A stretch of 64,000 bases of DNA from Alcaligenes sp. SDU_A2 (GTDB lineage Bacteria; Pseudomonadota; Gammaproteobacteria; Burkholderiales; Burkholderiaceae_B): NCBI RefSeq assembly GCF_038237375.1, contig NZ_CP151273.1:124001-188000 (forward strand), given 5' to 3'. The translations under genes and the position numbers were made by a program. Position 1 is the stretch's first letter, and each line of letters starts with the position of its first letter. The notes beneath the pieces are model-generated. The model was given only the letters and a program-made list of their open reading frames with translations. It had not been told where the DNA came from and did not search any database. Positions 17,775-27,654 of the stretch are shown piece after piece.

Positions 17775-17846
17775 AAATTACCCACTGCCAGCGCGCCCCA
17801 TGACCGCTAGCATGTAGCTTTGTCGCAAACACCCGCCTCCCTTCAC

Positions 17847-18368
17847 ATGCAATCCTGCTCCCACGATCAACCGGGCGAACATCCGGCCTCCTCTCCAGAG
17901 TCCGCCCCCTGCATCCCTTTGCAACTGGAAGACTGGGCATCGGTCCTGATCATGGGCATGCTGGCGCTGATCACATTTGCCAATGTCATCGTCCGCTATC
18001 TGACTGATTCCTCCTTTGCCTGGACCGAAGAAATCTCCATTTTCCTGCTGGTGGTGCTGACCTTGAACGCCGGCTCCAGCGCTTTTGTGCGCCATCTGCA
18101 TATCCGCATCGAAGTGCTGGCCGACGCAGGGGCCGAACGGCGTCGACGTCGCATGGCTCTGTTCGCTATTGGCGTGACGCTGCTGTTCTTTGTAGGGCTG
18201 GCCGTGCTGTCGGGTCGCATGGCCCTGGACGAGCTGGAGTGGGGCGATACATCGCCTTCCATCGGCGTACCCACCTGGTGGTATTCCATGTGGCTGCCCA
18301 TCCTGTCCACCACCCTGAGCCTGCGCCTGCTGGGCATGTGGCTGCGCCGCTGGCGGAGCACGCCATGA
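17847..18368 (+). CDS. TRAP transporter small permease (DctQ type)
   Basis: The 173-residue protein has a hydrophilic N-terminus and four membrane segments; the DctQ block SFAWTEEISIFLLVVLTLNAG is clear near residue 60. The ATG at 17847 is preferred; an in-frame TTG lies nine codons earlier. It overlaps the next gene by four bases (ATGA). Confidence 0.86.
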   Translation: MQSCSHDQPGEHPASSPESAPCIPLQLEDWASVLIMGMLALITFANVIVRYLTDSSFAWTEEISIFLLVVLTLNAGSSAFVRHLHIRIEVLADAGAERRRRRMALFAIGVTLLFFVGLAVLSGRMALDELEWGDTSPSIGVPTWWYSMWLPILSTTLSLRLLGMWLRRWRSTP

Positions 18369-19666
18369 TCGCCACGGGCCTGTTCCTGATCTTTATTGCT
18401 CTGATGGTGCTGGGCGTACCGGTGGGCGTGGCCCTGGGGCTGGGCGGTGCCTTTGCCATCGTCATGTCCAATCTGGATACGCACTGGTTTGGCCTGATGG
18501 CCGTGCCCCAAAGTTTTTATGCCGGTCTGGCCAAGTACCCGCTCCTGGCCATTCCCATGTTCGTGCTGGTGGGCTCTATTTTCGACCGCTCCGGCGTCGC
18601 CGCCCGCCTGGTCAACTTTGCGATTGCCGTCGTCGGACGCGGCCCCGGCATGCTGCCGCTGGTGGCCATTGCCGTGGCGATGTTCCTGGGGGGCATCTCC
18701 GGCTCGGGGCCGGCCTGCGCCGCCGCCGTGGGCGCGGTCATGATCGGTGCCATGAAACGCGCCGGCTACCCCAGTTCCTTCTCGGCCAGCGTGGTGGCGG
18801 CAGGCGCAGCCACCGATATCCTGATTCCGCCCTCGATCGCCTTTATTGTCTATTCCGTCCTGGTGCCCGAGGCCTCCGTGCCGGCGCTGTTTGCCGCCGG
18901 CATGCTACCCGGCATCCTGGCGGGCCTGGGCCTGGTCATCCCCGCCGTCTGGCTGTCGCGCCGCCACAAGCTGGGCACGGCGGAATCGCAGCTGCCACGT
19001 CCGCCATTCTGGCGCAGCCTGCGCGAGGCATCTTGGGGATTGATCGCGCCGGTCATTATCCTGGGGGGCATGCGCATGGGCCTGTTCACCCCGACCGAAG
19101 CGGCCGTCGTGGCGGTGTTCTACGGCTTATTCGTAGGCATGGTCGTGTATCGCAGCATACGGGTGCGCGATCTGTTCGAAATCCTGCGCGAAGCGGCCGA
19201 ACTGTCGGCTGTGATCATGATGGTGGTGGCCCTGGCCGGTATTTTTGCCTGGGCCTTGTCCACGCTAAGCATCGTCGATCCGCTCACCCATGCCATCATC
19301 CACTCGGGACTGGGCGAATACGGCATTCTGGCGCTGATGATCCTGCTGCTGATCGTGCTGGGCATGTTCCTGGACGGCATTTCCATCTTTCTGATCTTCG
19401 TGCCGCTGTTCATGCCCATTGTGCACAACTTCGGCTGGCACCCGGTCTGGTTCGGCGTGCTGCTGACCCTGAATGTAGCGCTGGGCCAATTTACCCCGCC
19501 GGTGGCCGTGAACCTGATGGTGTCCTGCCGCATCGCCGGCGTGCCGATGGAAAGCACGCTGCGCTGGGTGGGCTGGCTTTTGCTGGGCATGGCCAGCACC
19601 ATGCTGCTGGTCATCGCCCAACCCGACATCGCCCTGTGGCTGCCGCGCTACCTGGGTTTCAACTAG
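18365..19666 (+). CDS. TRAP transporter large permease (DctM type)
   Basis: The 433-residue protein starts MIATGLFLIFIALMVLGVPVGVALG and contains about twelve membrane segments with the DctM motifs GAATDILIPPSIAFIVYS near residue 148 and GLFTPTEAAVVAVFYGL near 238. The open frame runs upstream to 18239, but the ATG at 18365 overlaps the small permease stop codon in the usual translationally coupled way. Confidence 0.92.
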   Translation: MIATGLFLIFIALMVLGVPVGVALGLGGAFAIVMSNLDTHWFGLMAVPQSFYAGLAKYPLLAIPMFVLVGSIFDRSGVAARLVNFAIAVVGRGPGMLPLVAIAVAMFLGGISGSGPACAAAVGAVMIGAMKRAGYPSSFSASVVAAGAATDILIPPSIAFIVYSVLVPEASVPALFAAGMLPGILAGLGLVIPAVWLSRRHKLGTAESQLPRPPFWRSLREASWGLIAPVIILGGMRMGLFTPTEAAVVAVFYGLFVGMVVYRSIRVRDLFEILREAAELSAVIMMVVALAGIFAWALSTLSIVDPLTHAIIHSGLGEYGILALMILLLIVLGMFLDGISIFLIFVPLFMPIVHNFGWHPVWFGVLLTLNVALGQFTPPVAVNLMVSCRIAGVPMESTLRWVGWLLLGMASTMLLVIAQPDIALWLPRYLGFN

Positions 19667-19705
19667 AACGATTCGTTATTGCTGACCAAAAAGGGAGACT
19701 AGCCC

Positions 19706-20731
19706 ATGAAACTGCGACACATCCTGGCCGCCCTGGCCTGCACGGCCGCCACACTGGCCGCCGTTACCCCCGCCCAGGCGGCCTACAAATCCGAATACAA
19801 GCTGTCTATCGTGGTGGGCACGACTTTCCCCTGGGGACAAGGTGCCGTGATCTGGTCCGACCTGGTGCGCGAACGCACCGATGGACGCATCAATATCAAG
19901 ATATATCCGGGCACCTCGCTGGTGCAGGGCGACCAGACGCGCGAATTTACCGCCATCCGCCAGGGTCTGATCGACATGGCCGTAGGCTCCACCATCAACT
20001 GGTCTCCGCAGATCAAGCAGCTGAACCTGTTTTCACTGCCCTTTCTGCAGCCGGACGCCAAGGCCACCGATGCGCTGATCCAGGGCGAAGTCGGCAAAGA
20101 GCTGTTCGGCTATATCGAAAAAGCCGGCGTCGTGCCGCTGGCCTGGGGCGAGAACGGCTTTCGGCAACTGAGCAATTCCAAACACGTCGTCTCCAAGCCC
20201 GAGGACATGAAAGGACTGAAGCTGCGTGTGGTGGGTTCGCCACTGTACATCGACACCTTTACCGCCTTGGGTGCCAACCCCACGCAGATGAGCTGGGCCG
20301 ATGCCCAGCCCGCCCTGGCCAGCAAGGCCGTGGACGGCCAGGAAAACCCCCTGTCCATCTATGCCGGTGCCAAGCTGTATGACGTACAGCAACAGTACCT
20401 GACACTCTGGAACTATGTGTCCGATCCGCTGGTATTCGTGGTCAACCGCGATGTCTGGAAATCCTGGTCGCCCGAAGACCAGAAGATCGTGCGCGAAGCG
20501 GCCATCGAAGCCGGCAAGCGCGAAATCGAAATTGCCCGCAAAGGAATCACGGCGGCCGACCCCAGCCTGCTCAAAGAGATCGAAGGCCACGGCGTGACCA
20601 TTACGCGCCTGACGCCCGAGCAACATCAGGCCTTTACGCAAGCCACCGCACCCGTGGTCGAAAAATGGACCAAGACGATCGGCGAGGATCTGGTCAAAAA
20701 AGCACGCGAGGCCATTGCCCAGACGCGTTGA
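19706..20731 (+). CDS. TRAP transporter substrate-binding protein (DctP type)
   Basis: The 341-residue protein has a signal peptide ending near AQA (residues 24-26) and the DctP landmarks GLKLRVVGSPLYIDTF near residue 170 and KAVDGQENPLSIYAG near 212. GGGAG lies ten bases before the ATG. The order Q-M-P differs from the P-Q-M order of the minus-strand TRAP set, and the two binding proteins are only moderately similar, so these are two independent systems. The substrate is unknown. Confidence 0.92.
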   Translation: MKLRHILAALACTAATLAAVTPAQAAYKSEYKLSIVVGTTFPWGQGAVIWSDLVRERTDGRINIKIYPGTSLVQGDQTREFTAIRQGLIDMAVGSTINWSPQIKQLNLFSLPFLQPDAKATDALIQGEVGKELFGYIEKAGVVPLAWGENGFRQLSNSKHVVSKPEDMKGLKLRVVGSPLYIDTFTALGANPTQMSWADAQPALASKAVDGQENPLSIYAGAKLYDVQQQYLTLWNYVSDPLVFVVNRDVWKSWSPEDQKIVREAAIEAGKREIEIARKGITAADPSLLKEIEGHGVTITRLTPEQHQAFTQATAPVVEKWTKTIGEDLVKKAREAIAQTR

Positions 20732-20746
20732 TGTCACGCGCCGCAA

Positions 20747-20773
20747 GCGCAGGCTATATGTTTACGCCTGCGC
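20747..20773 (+). terminator. candidate hairpin terminator after the second TRAP operon
   Basis: GCGCAGGC pairs with GCCTGCGC around an 11-base loop, 16 bases after the dctP stop. There is no T-run, so its strength is uncertain. Confidence 0.45.
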
Positions 20774-20864
20774 CCGGCATAACCTTGTAAGCACTCTGTC
20801 GTAGGGCGCAGACGGCCAGCTTCCTAGAATGGATCTATCCATTACGTTTATCAAGGAAGCCGCC

Positions 20865-21668
20865 ATGAAACCCAATCTTGCCCGCCGTCTGCTCGCCCTG
20901 TTCGTTCTGACCTCCTCTGCGGCCTGGGCCAGCGATGCGCCCCTGAAAGTCGGCGTGCGCGGCGGCGTGGACGAACAGATCTGGGAAGTCGTCACCCAGG
21001 TCGCCGCCAAAAACGGCCTGAAGGTGCAACCCATCGTCATTACCGGCACCGCCAGCCCCAACGAGGCCCTGAACAATGGCGATCTGGACGCCAACTCCTT
21101 TCAGCACATTCCCTACCTGAACGACCAGATCAAACAGCGCGGCTACAAAATCGTACCGGTCGCCCACACCTTGATCTCGCCCATTGCCTTTTATTCCCAA
21201 CGCCACAAGAACATCAAAGACCTGCCCGAAGGGGCCAAGGTAGGCATTCCCGACGACCCCAGCAACCAGACCCGTGCGCTGGTGGTGCTGCGCGACCACG
21301 GCCTGATTACCTTGCGAGACGGCGCAGACCCGCGCAAAGGCTCGATTACCCTGGCCGATGTGGTCAGCAATCCCAGAAAGCTGAACTTCGTGGAAAGCGC
21401 CTCCGTGGTGCTGGCCCGTTCGCTGCCTGACGTGGACGCCGCTGCCATCGTCAACAGCTTTGCCTATCAGGCAGGTCTGATCGCTACCCGCGACGGCATC
21501 GCCATCGAAAAGGCCGACAACAATCCCTATGTGAACATCATCGCCGTACGCGAACAGGACAAAAACGCGCCCTGGGTGCCGGAACTGGTCAAGGCCTACC
21601 ACTCGCCGGCGGTGAAAAGCTTTATCGAGAGCAAATTTGAAGGCTCGGTCATCCCTGTCTTTGACTGA
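20865..21668 (+). CDS. MetQ/NlpA-family ABC substrate-binding protein
   Basis: The 267-residue protein has a signal peptide (LLALFVLTSSAAWAS) and the MetQ core, with LKVGVRGGVDEQIWEVVTQ at the mature N-terminus and the LNNGDLDANSFQHIPYLNDQI block typical of methionine-binding proteins. No lipobox cysteine is present, so it is probably a free periplasmic protein. The ATG at 20865 follows AAGGA by seven bases; the frame extends slightly upstream. A MetI permease follows after 15 bases, but no MetN ATPase gene is adjacent. Confidence 0.88.
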   Translation: MKPNLARRLLALFVLTSSAAWASDAPLKVGVRGGVDEQIWEVVTQVAAKNGLKVQPIVITGTASPNEALNNGDLDANSFQHIPYLNDQIKQRGYKIVPVAHTLISPIAFYSQRHKNIKDLPEGAKVGIPDDPSNQTRALVVLRDHGLITLRDGADPRKGSITLADVVSNPRKLNFVESASVVLARSLPDVDAAAIVNSFAYQAGLIATRDGIAIEKADNNPYVNIIAVREQDKNAPWVPELVKAYHSPAVKSFIESKFEGSVIPVFD

Positions 21669-21683
21669 TGGCGCACCCCTACC

Positions 21684-22337
21684 ATGTCTTCGCCACCTCT
21701 CGACAAGTACCTGAACGCCTTCCTGGAAACGACGATTATGGTGGGCATCTCCTCCATCATCGCCATTGCGGCCGGTCTGCTGATCGCACTGATGCTGACC
21801 ATTAGCGGCCCGGGAGGCATCTACCCCCTGCCCCGTTTCAACAAGACGCTGTCGGTGCTGATCAACGCTTTGCGCGCCGTGCCTTTCATTATTTTATTGA
21901 TCGCCATGCTGCCGGTCACTCGCGCCCTGGTCGGCACCACGCTAGGCACCTGGGCCGCTATTGTGCCGCTCTCGGCCAATCTGATCCCGTTTTTTGCCCG
22001 CATCGCCCAGGTCAGCCTGAACGATGTGGACCCGGGTCTGATCGAAGCGGCACGGGCGATGGGTTGCGAGCGCCGTCACATCGTGCGGCATGTGCTCTTG
22101 CCCGAGGCCCTGCCGGGCATCATCGGCGGCATGACGGTCTGCGTCATCGCCATGATCAATGCCTCGGCCATGGCCGGTGCGGTCGGGGCGGGTGGTCTGG
22201 GCGATCTGGCCATACGCTATGGCTACGAACGCTACGAAACCCGCGTCATGTTCGAAGTCATCGTGATCCTGATCGCCGTGGTGTCGCTGATCCAATTTAC
22301 GGGCGAATGGCTGGCGCGCCGGGTGAACCACCGCTGA
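21684..22337 (+). CDS. MetI-family ABC permease
   Basis: The 217-residue protein has five hydrophobic segments and the permease EAA-loop, [27 protein letters not shown], near residues 120-145. It pairs with the MetQ-like protein upstream. The ATPase must come from elsewhere, for example the metN at 38341-39546 or a gene outside the window. It ends 12 bases from the convergent AMP nucleosidase gene. Confidence 0.88.
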   Translation: MSSPPLDKYLNAFLETTIMVGISSIIAIAAGLLIALMLTISGPGGIYPLPRFNKTLSVLINALRAVPFIILLIAMLPVTRALVGTTLGTWAAIVPLSANLIPFFARIAQVSLNDVDPGLIEAARAMGCERRHIVRHVLLPEALPGIIGGMTVCVIAMINASAMAGAVGAGGLGDLAIRYGYERYETRVMFEVIVILIAVVSLIQFTGEWLARRVNHR

Positions 22338-22349
22338 CGCGCCCCCGCT

Positions 22350-23852
22350 TTACTGAAACGCCGTTTCCAGAAAGCTGCGCAGCTTGCGCGAATGCAGACG
22401 TTCCTTGGGCATGTCGCGCAGCAGCTCCAGCGCCCGTATGCCGATGTGCAAGTGCTGACCGACCTGACGCGCATAGAACTCGCTGGCCATGCCCGGCAAC
22501 TTCAGTTCGCCGTGCAGCGGCTTGTCGGACACGCACAACAAGGTGCCGTACGGCACACGGAATCGGAAACCATTGGCCGCGATGGTGGCCGACTCCATAT
22601 CCAACGCAATCGCCCGCGACTGCGACAGACGGCGCACCGGTTCGTGGTGATCGCGCAGTTCCCAGTTGCGATTGTCGATGGATGCCACCGTGCCCGTGCG
22701 CATGATGCGCTTGAGCTCCCAACCCGACAGGCCCGCAACCTCGGCCACGGCCTGCTCCAGCGCTACCTGTATCTCCGCCAGTGGAGGGATGGGTACCCAA
22801 GTGGGCAGGTCATCGTCCAACACGTGATCCTGGCGTACATAGCCGTGGGCCAGCACATAGTCGCCAAGGCGCTGCGTCGTGCGCAGCCCTGCGCAATGGC
22901 CCAGCATCAGCCAGGCCGCCGGACGCAGCACAGCCACATGGTCGGTAATGGTCTTGGCATTGGACGGCCCTACCCCGATATTGATCAGGGTAATGCCCGA
23001 ATGATTGGCCCGCCGCAGATGGTAGGACGGCATTTGCGGGGCGCGCGCCAGCGGCGCACCCACCGTGGCCGCCTGTTCGCCCGCTGGGGTAATGATATTG
23101 CCCGGTTCGACCAGATCGATATAGCCCTGGTCGTCCGCCGCCAGCACATCGCGCGCCCACTGGCAAAACTCGTCCACATAGAACTGGTAATTGGTGAACA
23201 ACACGAAGTTCTGGAAATACTCCGGGCGCGTCGCGGTGTAGTGCTGCAGGCGATGCAGGGAATAATCGATGCGCGGCGCACTGAACGGGGCCAGAGGCAA
23301 AGGTTCGTTATGCACGCGCTCCCAGGTGCCATTAACAATGGCATCGTCCATGACCGCCAGATCGGGCACATCGAAGTGATCCCGCAAGGTATCGCCGGGC
23401 GATTCGGGCACGACCGTCACCGTGGACTTGACGCCATTGCTCAAGGCGAAATGCAGGGGAATAGGCAAAGACGATTCACCGATCTCTACCTGCACGCCGT
23501 GATTGCGGATCAGCAGCTCCAACTGCTCCAGCAAATAGTCGTAATACAAATCGGGGGCCGTGACCGTCGTCATGTAGGTGCCCGGCTCGACCACATGACC
23601 ATAGGACAGGCGGCTATCTACTTCCTGGTAGGTTTCCACCCGCAGGCGCACTGCCGGATAGCAAGCCCGAAAACGCTGGCCGCGCACAAACCCCGTTTGC
23701 AGGCACTGGGCAAAGGAATCACGCAGAAACGCCGTATTCCGGTCGTAGATCGTGCGCAATTGCTCCACGGCACGGCGAGCATCCTCGTAGCCCTCGAACG
23801 GCATCAATTCGGGCGTAATGGTCGTGCGGGCGAAACCGGTCTGATCAAGCAT
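22350..23852 (-). CDS. amn: AMP nucleosidase
   Basis: The 500-residue protein matches AMP nucleosidase in length (E. coli about 484) and layout: an N-terminal regulatory domain (YEDARRAVEQLRTIYDRN, RLSYGHVVEPGTYMTTVTAP) and a C-terminal nucleoside phosphorylase-like domain (ALDMESATIAANGFRFRVPYGTLLCVSDKPLHGELKLPG). It hydrolyses AMP to adenine and ribose 5-phosphate and helps set adenylate pools. It is a single-gene unit, divergent from the AEC transporter gene. Confidence 0.93.
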   Translation of the reverse strand: MLDQTGFARTTITPELMPFEGYEDARRAVEQLRTIYDRNTAFLRDSFAQCLQTGFVRGQRFRACYPAVRLRVETYQEVDSRLSYGHVVEPGTYMTTVTAPDLYYDYLLEQLELLIRNHGVQVEIGESSLPIPLHFALSNGVKSTVTVVPESPGDTLRDHFDVPDLAVMDDAIVNGTWERVHNEPLPLAPFSAPRIDYSLHRLQHYTATRPEYFQNFVLFTNYQFYVDEFCQWARDVLAADDQGYIDLVEPGNIITPAGEQAATVGAPLARAPQMPSYHLRRANHSGITLINIGVGPSNAKTITDHVAVLRPAAWLMLGHCAGLRTTQRLGDYVLAHGYVRQDHVLDDDLPTWVPIPPLAEIQVALEQAVAEVAGLSGWELKRIMRTGTVASIDNRNWELRDHHEPVRRLSQSRAIALDMESATIAANGFRFRVPYGTLLCVSDKPLHGELKLPGMASEFYARQVGQHLHIGIRALELLRDMPKERLHSRKLRSFLETAFQ

Positions 23853-23951
23853 GGCGACAATTCCAGGACAAAAAGCGAGTATACGAAAGCAGGCATGACA
23901 ATCATAAGCGGTTTATAGTGCCCGCTTATTGCTCCTGTCCGTGATGCTGCC

Positions 23952-24893
23952 GTGAATCAGATCATCAACGCTGTGCTACCGACGTTTTCACTGATCTTGC
24001 TGGGCTGGCTGGCCCGGCGCGGCGGCGTGCTCGGCGGCGAAGCGATGGACGCGCTCAATAAGTTCGTGGTCTATCTGGCGCTGCCCGCGCTGCTGTTCAA
24101 GGCAATGGCCGAGATTCCCCTGGACCAATTGCGCCAGCCCGGCTTTATCGCCGCCATGCTGCTGAGCATCGCCATCGTCTATGCGCTGGGCTGGGTCGCC
24201 AGCCGCCGTCAGGGCGTGGCGCGCCCTGATGCCGCCCTCGATGCGCTGTCGGCCTCGTATTCCAACTCCGGCTATATGGGCATTCCACTGTGCCTGATGT
24301 TGTATGGCCCTGACAGCCTGCCCATTGTGGCGCTGGCCATCGTCATGACGGCCTGTCTGCTGTTCGCCTTCACCCTGGCCAAGATCGAATTTCTGCACCA
24401 GCACAAGGGACAGCGCCTGACAGTCGCCTGGACAGTGGGGCGCTCGCTGCTGCGCAATCCGCTGGTGCTGGCACCGCTGGCCGGTTCGGTTTTTGCCTTG
24501 GGCAACTGGCCGCTGCCTGCCGGGCTATCCAGCACGGCAGGCTTGCTGGGCGCGGCAGCCAGCCCTTGCGCATTGGTCTGCATTGGACTGTTTCTGGCAC
24601 AACCGCAAGCCCCTGTGTCCACTCAGCGGACACGACTTTCTGTTGTTTTGGCCCTGAAAATGCTGGTCCAGCCGGCCTTGGCCGCGCTGTTTGCCTTCGT
24701 TTTGTTCGACATGCCGGTTATATGGGCCAGCGTTGCCGTGCTGCTGTCCGCCCTGCCCACAGGCACCGGCCCTTTCATGCTGGCGGCGCTCTACATGCGG
24801 GATAGCGCCCTGGTCTCGCGTGCCATCCTGTGGTCTACGCTATTGTCTGTTCTCAGCATTTCGGTGCTGTTGCGTCTTCTACCTCTTATATAA
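23952..24893 (+). CDS. AEC-family transporter (auxin efflux carrier superfamily)
   Basis: The 313-residue protein has about ten membrane segments in two repeats. It starts at a GTG with NQIINAVLPTFSLILLGWLARR and shows SASYSNSGYMGIPLCLMLYG near residue 95, the usual AEC signature. Bacterial relatives move malonate or malate. Its neighbour downstream is malate synthase G, so a dicarboxylate is possible but unproven. Confidence 0.87.
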   Translation: MNQIINAVLPTFSLILLGWLARRGGVLGGEAMDALNKFVVYLALPALLFKAMAEIPLDQLRQPGFIAAMLLSIAIVYALGWVASRRQGVARPDAALDALSASYSNSGYMGIPLCLMLYGPDSLPIVALAIVMTACLLFAFTLAKIEFLHQHKGQRLTVAWTVGRSLLRNPLVLAPLAGSVFALGNWPLPAGLSSTAGLLGAAASPCALVCIGLFLAQPQAPVSTQRTRLSVVLALKMLVQPALAALFAFVLFDMPVIWASVAVLLSALPTGTGPFMLAALYMRDSALVSRAILWSTLLSVLSISVLLRLLPLI

Positions 24894-25284
24894 GACTTGC
24901 CGAAAAGCAGTGAATACAATAAGTATGTAGTCTTATTACAATAAGTATGAGGTGCGGCCAGTCCGAGTCCTTCATAATTTAACGCTAACCAACTTGGCAT
25001 TGTGCTGGACGAATTATGCCGTCTGCCATCAAGCCGCAAACTTAGCCGCATTTAAGGCTAAGTTGCAAGGGTTTAGCGCTTTTAAGTGATCGTTGATACT
25101 CGGTCTGCTTGCCCCTGATGTCATACGCGCCAAACACCGCCCCTGGGGCGCACGTTTAGCACACGGCCCCGCCTGCCGGCTTTTTAGGTGGGTTCAAGCA
25201 GCAACGCCCCTGGCGGCCTTTACACGAAATGGCCGCTCAGGCATTGCTTTACCGAATCACGTTTAACTATCAGCAAGGGTAACC
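24894..25284 (+). promoter_or_regulatory. 391-base leader region of malate synthase with operator-like repeats and hairpins
   Basis: No gene is visible. The 13-base direct repeat TACAATAAGTATG occurs at 24915 and 24937, 22 bases apart, and the second copy overlaps a 14-base palindrome CTTATTACAATAAG (24932-24945). A nine-base stem AACTTAGCC / GGCTAAGTT lies at 25039-25064, and CGCCCC / GGGGCG pairs near 25137-25150. The spacing of two helical turns suggests an operator; the stem may be part of a structured leader. Confidence 0.45.
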
Positions 25285-27450
25285 ATGACCACACGAATCT
25301 CCTGCCAGCGATTGCAAGTCGCCGAGGTGCTTCATCAGTTCATCGAACAAGAAGCCTTGCCCGGCACGGGTGTTTCCTCCGAGTCCTTCTGGGCTGGCTT
25401 TGACCAGCTGGTACATGATCTGGCCCCCAAAAACCGCGCGCTGCTTGCCGAACGCGACCGCCTGCAGGCCGAACTGGACAAATGGCACGGCGCCAACCCC
25501 GGCCCCATCGCCGACATGGGCGCATACAAGACGTTCCTGAAGTCCATCGGCTATCTGCGCGATGCACCTGCCTCCGTCACCGTGAACACCGCCAATGTGG
25601 ACACCGAGATCACCGAGCAGGGCGGCCCGCAATTGGTCGTGCCCATCATGAATGCGCGCTACGCCTTGAACGCCGTCAACGCCCGCTGGGGCAGCCTGTA
25701 CGACGCGCTGTACGGCACCAACGCCATCCCTGATACCGACGGCGCAGAACGCGGCGGTGCCTACAACCCCGTGCGCGGTGCCAAAGTAATCGCCTTTGCA
25801 CGCCAGTTCCTGAACGACACGATCCCCCTGGCCCAAGGCGACCATGTCCAAGCCACGGCCTACGTCATTGCCGACGGCGCACTGCGCGTCACCCTGGACA
25901 ACGGCAGCAACACCGGCCTGAAAGACGCCTCCACCCTGTTGGGTTACCGTGGCCAGCCCGACGCGCCCGAAGCCATCGTGTTCCTGCACAACGGCCTGCA
26001 CTTTGAACTGCAGATCGACCCCAACAGCCCCATCGGCCAGACCGATCCAGCCGGCGTCAAAGACATCGTCCTGGAATCAGCCCTGACCACCATCATGGAC
26101 TGCGAAGACTCCGTGGCGGCCGTGGACGCCGCTGACAAGACCCTGGCCTACCGCAACTGGCTGGGCCTGGTGAACGGTTCGCTGACCGAAGAAATCCGTA
26201 AAGGCGACAAAGTCTTTACCCGCCGCCTGGCCGACGACCGCCAGTACACCGATCTGAACGGCCAGACCCAGGTTCTGCCCGGCCGCTCGCTGATGTTCGT
26301 GCGCAACGTGGGTCACCTGATGAGCAACCCCGCCATCATCGACGGCGAAGGCAATGAAATCCCCGAGGGCATCCTGGACGCCGTGCTGACCTCGCTGATC
26401 GGCATGCACGACCTGAAGCTGAAGAAAAACTCGCGCGCCGGTTCGCTGTACGTGGTCAAACCCAAGATGCACGGCCCCGACGAAGTGGCCTTTGCCTGCG
26501 AAATCTTCGACCGTGTGGAAAGCCTGCTGGGTCTGCCCGCCAACACCGTCAAGCTGGGCATCATGGACGAAGAGCGCCGCACCAGCGTGAACCTGAAGGC
26601 CGCCATCGCCCAGGCCACCGAACGCGTCGTGTTCATCAATACCGGCTTTCTGGACCGCACCGGCGACGAAATCCACACCTGCATGCAAGCCGGCGCAGTG
26701 GTGCGCAAGGCCGACATGAAACAGGCCGTCTGGCAGCCTGCCTACGAGCGCAACAACGTGCAGGTTGGCCTGCAATGCGGTCTGCGCGGCCGCGCCCAGA
26801 TCGGTAAAGGCATGTGGGCCATGCCCGACCTGATGGCCGAGATGCTGGAGCAGAAGATCGGTCACGTCAAAGCCGGTGGCAACACCGCCTGGGTGCCATC
26901 GCCCACCGCCGCCACGCTGCACGCGCTGCACTACCACCAGGTCAACGTGGTCGACGTCCAGAAGAGCCTGGAAAACGACAGCAACGACTACCTGGACAGC
27001 ATCCTGACCATTCCCGTGGCCACCGATACCAACTGGTCCGCCAAGGAAATTCAGGAAGAGCTGGACAACAACGCCCAAGGCATTCTGGGTTACGTGGTGC
27101 GCTGGATCGACCAGGGCGTGGGCTGCTCCAAGGTACCCGACATCCACGACGTGGGGCTGATGGAAGACCGCGCCACCCTGCGCATTTCCAGCCAGCACAT
27201 CGCCAACTGGCTGCTGCACGGCATCGTCACCCACGAACAAGTGGTTGAAACCCTGCAGCGCATGGCTGCCGTGGTGGACCAGCAAAACGCCGGCGACCCG
27301 CTCTACACCAAGATGGCCGGCAACTTTGAAGGCTCTTTCGCCTTCCGCGCCGCTCAGGATCTGGTACTGAAAGGTCTGGAACAGCCCAACGGCTACACCG
27401 AGCCTCTGCTGCACCAGTGGCGTCTGGCCTTCAAGGCCGCCCAGGCCTAA
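25285..27450 (+). CDS. glcB: malate synthase G
   Basis: The 721-residue monomer-type malate synthase condenses glyoxylate with acetyl-CoA. Conserved text includes [16 protein letters not shown] near residue 272, the catalytic arginine region [11 protein letters not shown] near 335, [17 protein letters not shown] near 430 and the C-terminal [15 protein letters not shown]. It stands alone; no glcDEF or isocitrate lyase gene is in the window. Likely used during growth on acetate, glycolate or fatty acids, consistent with the acyl-CoA catabolism genes at the window start. Confidence 0.95.
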   Translation: MTTRISCQRLQVAEVLHQFIEQEALPGTGVSSESFWAGFDQLVHDLAPKNRALLAERDRLQAELDKWHGANPGPIADMGAYKTFLKSIGYLRDAPASVTVNTANVDTEITEQGGPQLVVPIMNARYALNAVNARWGSLYDALYGTNAIPDTDGAERGGAYNPVRGAKVIAFARQFLNDTIPLAQGDHVQATAYVIADGALRVTLDNGSNTGLKDASTLLGYRGQPDAPEAIVFLHNGLHFELQIDPNSPIGQTDPAGVKDIVLESALTTIMDCEDSVAAVDAADKTLAYRNWLGLVNGSLTEEIRKGDKVFTRRLADDRQYTDLNGQTQVLPGRSLMFVRNVGHLMSNPAIIDGEGNEIPEGILDAVLTSLIGMHDLKLKKNSRAGSLYVVKPKMHGPDEVAFACEIFDRVESLLGLPANTVKLGIMDEERRTSVNLKAAIAQATERVVFINTGFLDRTGDEIHTCMQAGAVVRKADMKQAVWQPAYERNNVQVGLQCGLRGRAQIGKGMWAMPDLMAEMLEQKIGHVKAGGNTAWVPSPTAATLHALHYHQVNVVDVQKSLENDSNDYLDSILTIPVATDTNWSAKEIQEELDNNAQGILGYVVRWIDQGVGCSKVPDIHDVGLMEDRATLRISSQHIANWLLHGIVTHEQVVETLQRMAAVVDQQNAGDPLYTKMAGNFEGSFAFRAAQDLVLKGLEQPNGYTEPLLHQWRLAFKAAQA

Positions 27451-27497
27451 AGCACACGATGTCACCCGGAGCCAGGCTCCGGGCGGCAGGTGCCCCC

Positions 27498-27538
27498 AAA
27501 AATCCCCATCCTGCCGGTTCAGGATGGGGATTTTTTTT
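27498..27538 (+). terminator. intrinsic terminator of malate synthase
   Basis: AATCCCCATCCT pairs perfectly with AGGATGGGGATT around an eight-base loop, followed by eight T. A further nine-base perfect stem (CCCGGAGCC-A-GGCTCCGGG) at 27465-27483 precedes it. Confidence 0.92.
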
Positions 27539-27608
27539 ACCGCCTATTCCTGATCGGTCCCCCTGACCTTGCCGGAAAAGCCCTGCTCCATCCCTGTCTG
27601 TGCAATCT

Positions 27609-27632
27609 CGTTATAAACTAAAACACATAACG
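27609..27632. promoter_or_regulatory. ModE operator upstream of modA
   Basis: CGTTATA and CATAACG stand as inverted arms in a 24-base site, the same length and arm sequence as the E. coli modA operator as I recall it (CGTTATAT...ACATAACG). It ends 22 bases before the modA start codon, suitable for molybdate-dependent repression by a ModE protein. No modE gene is in the window. Confidence 0.78.
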
Positions 27633-27654
27633 TATTCATACAACAGGAAATCCC

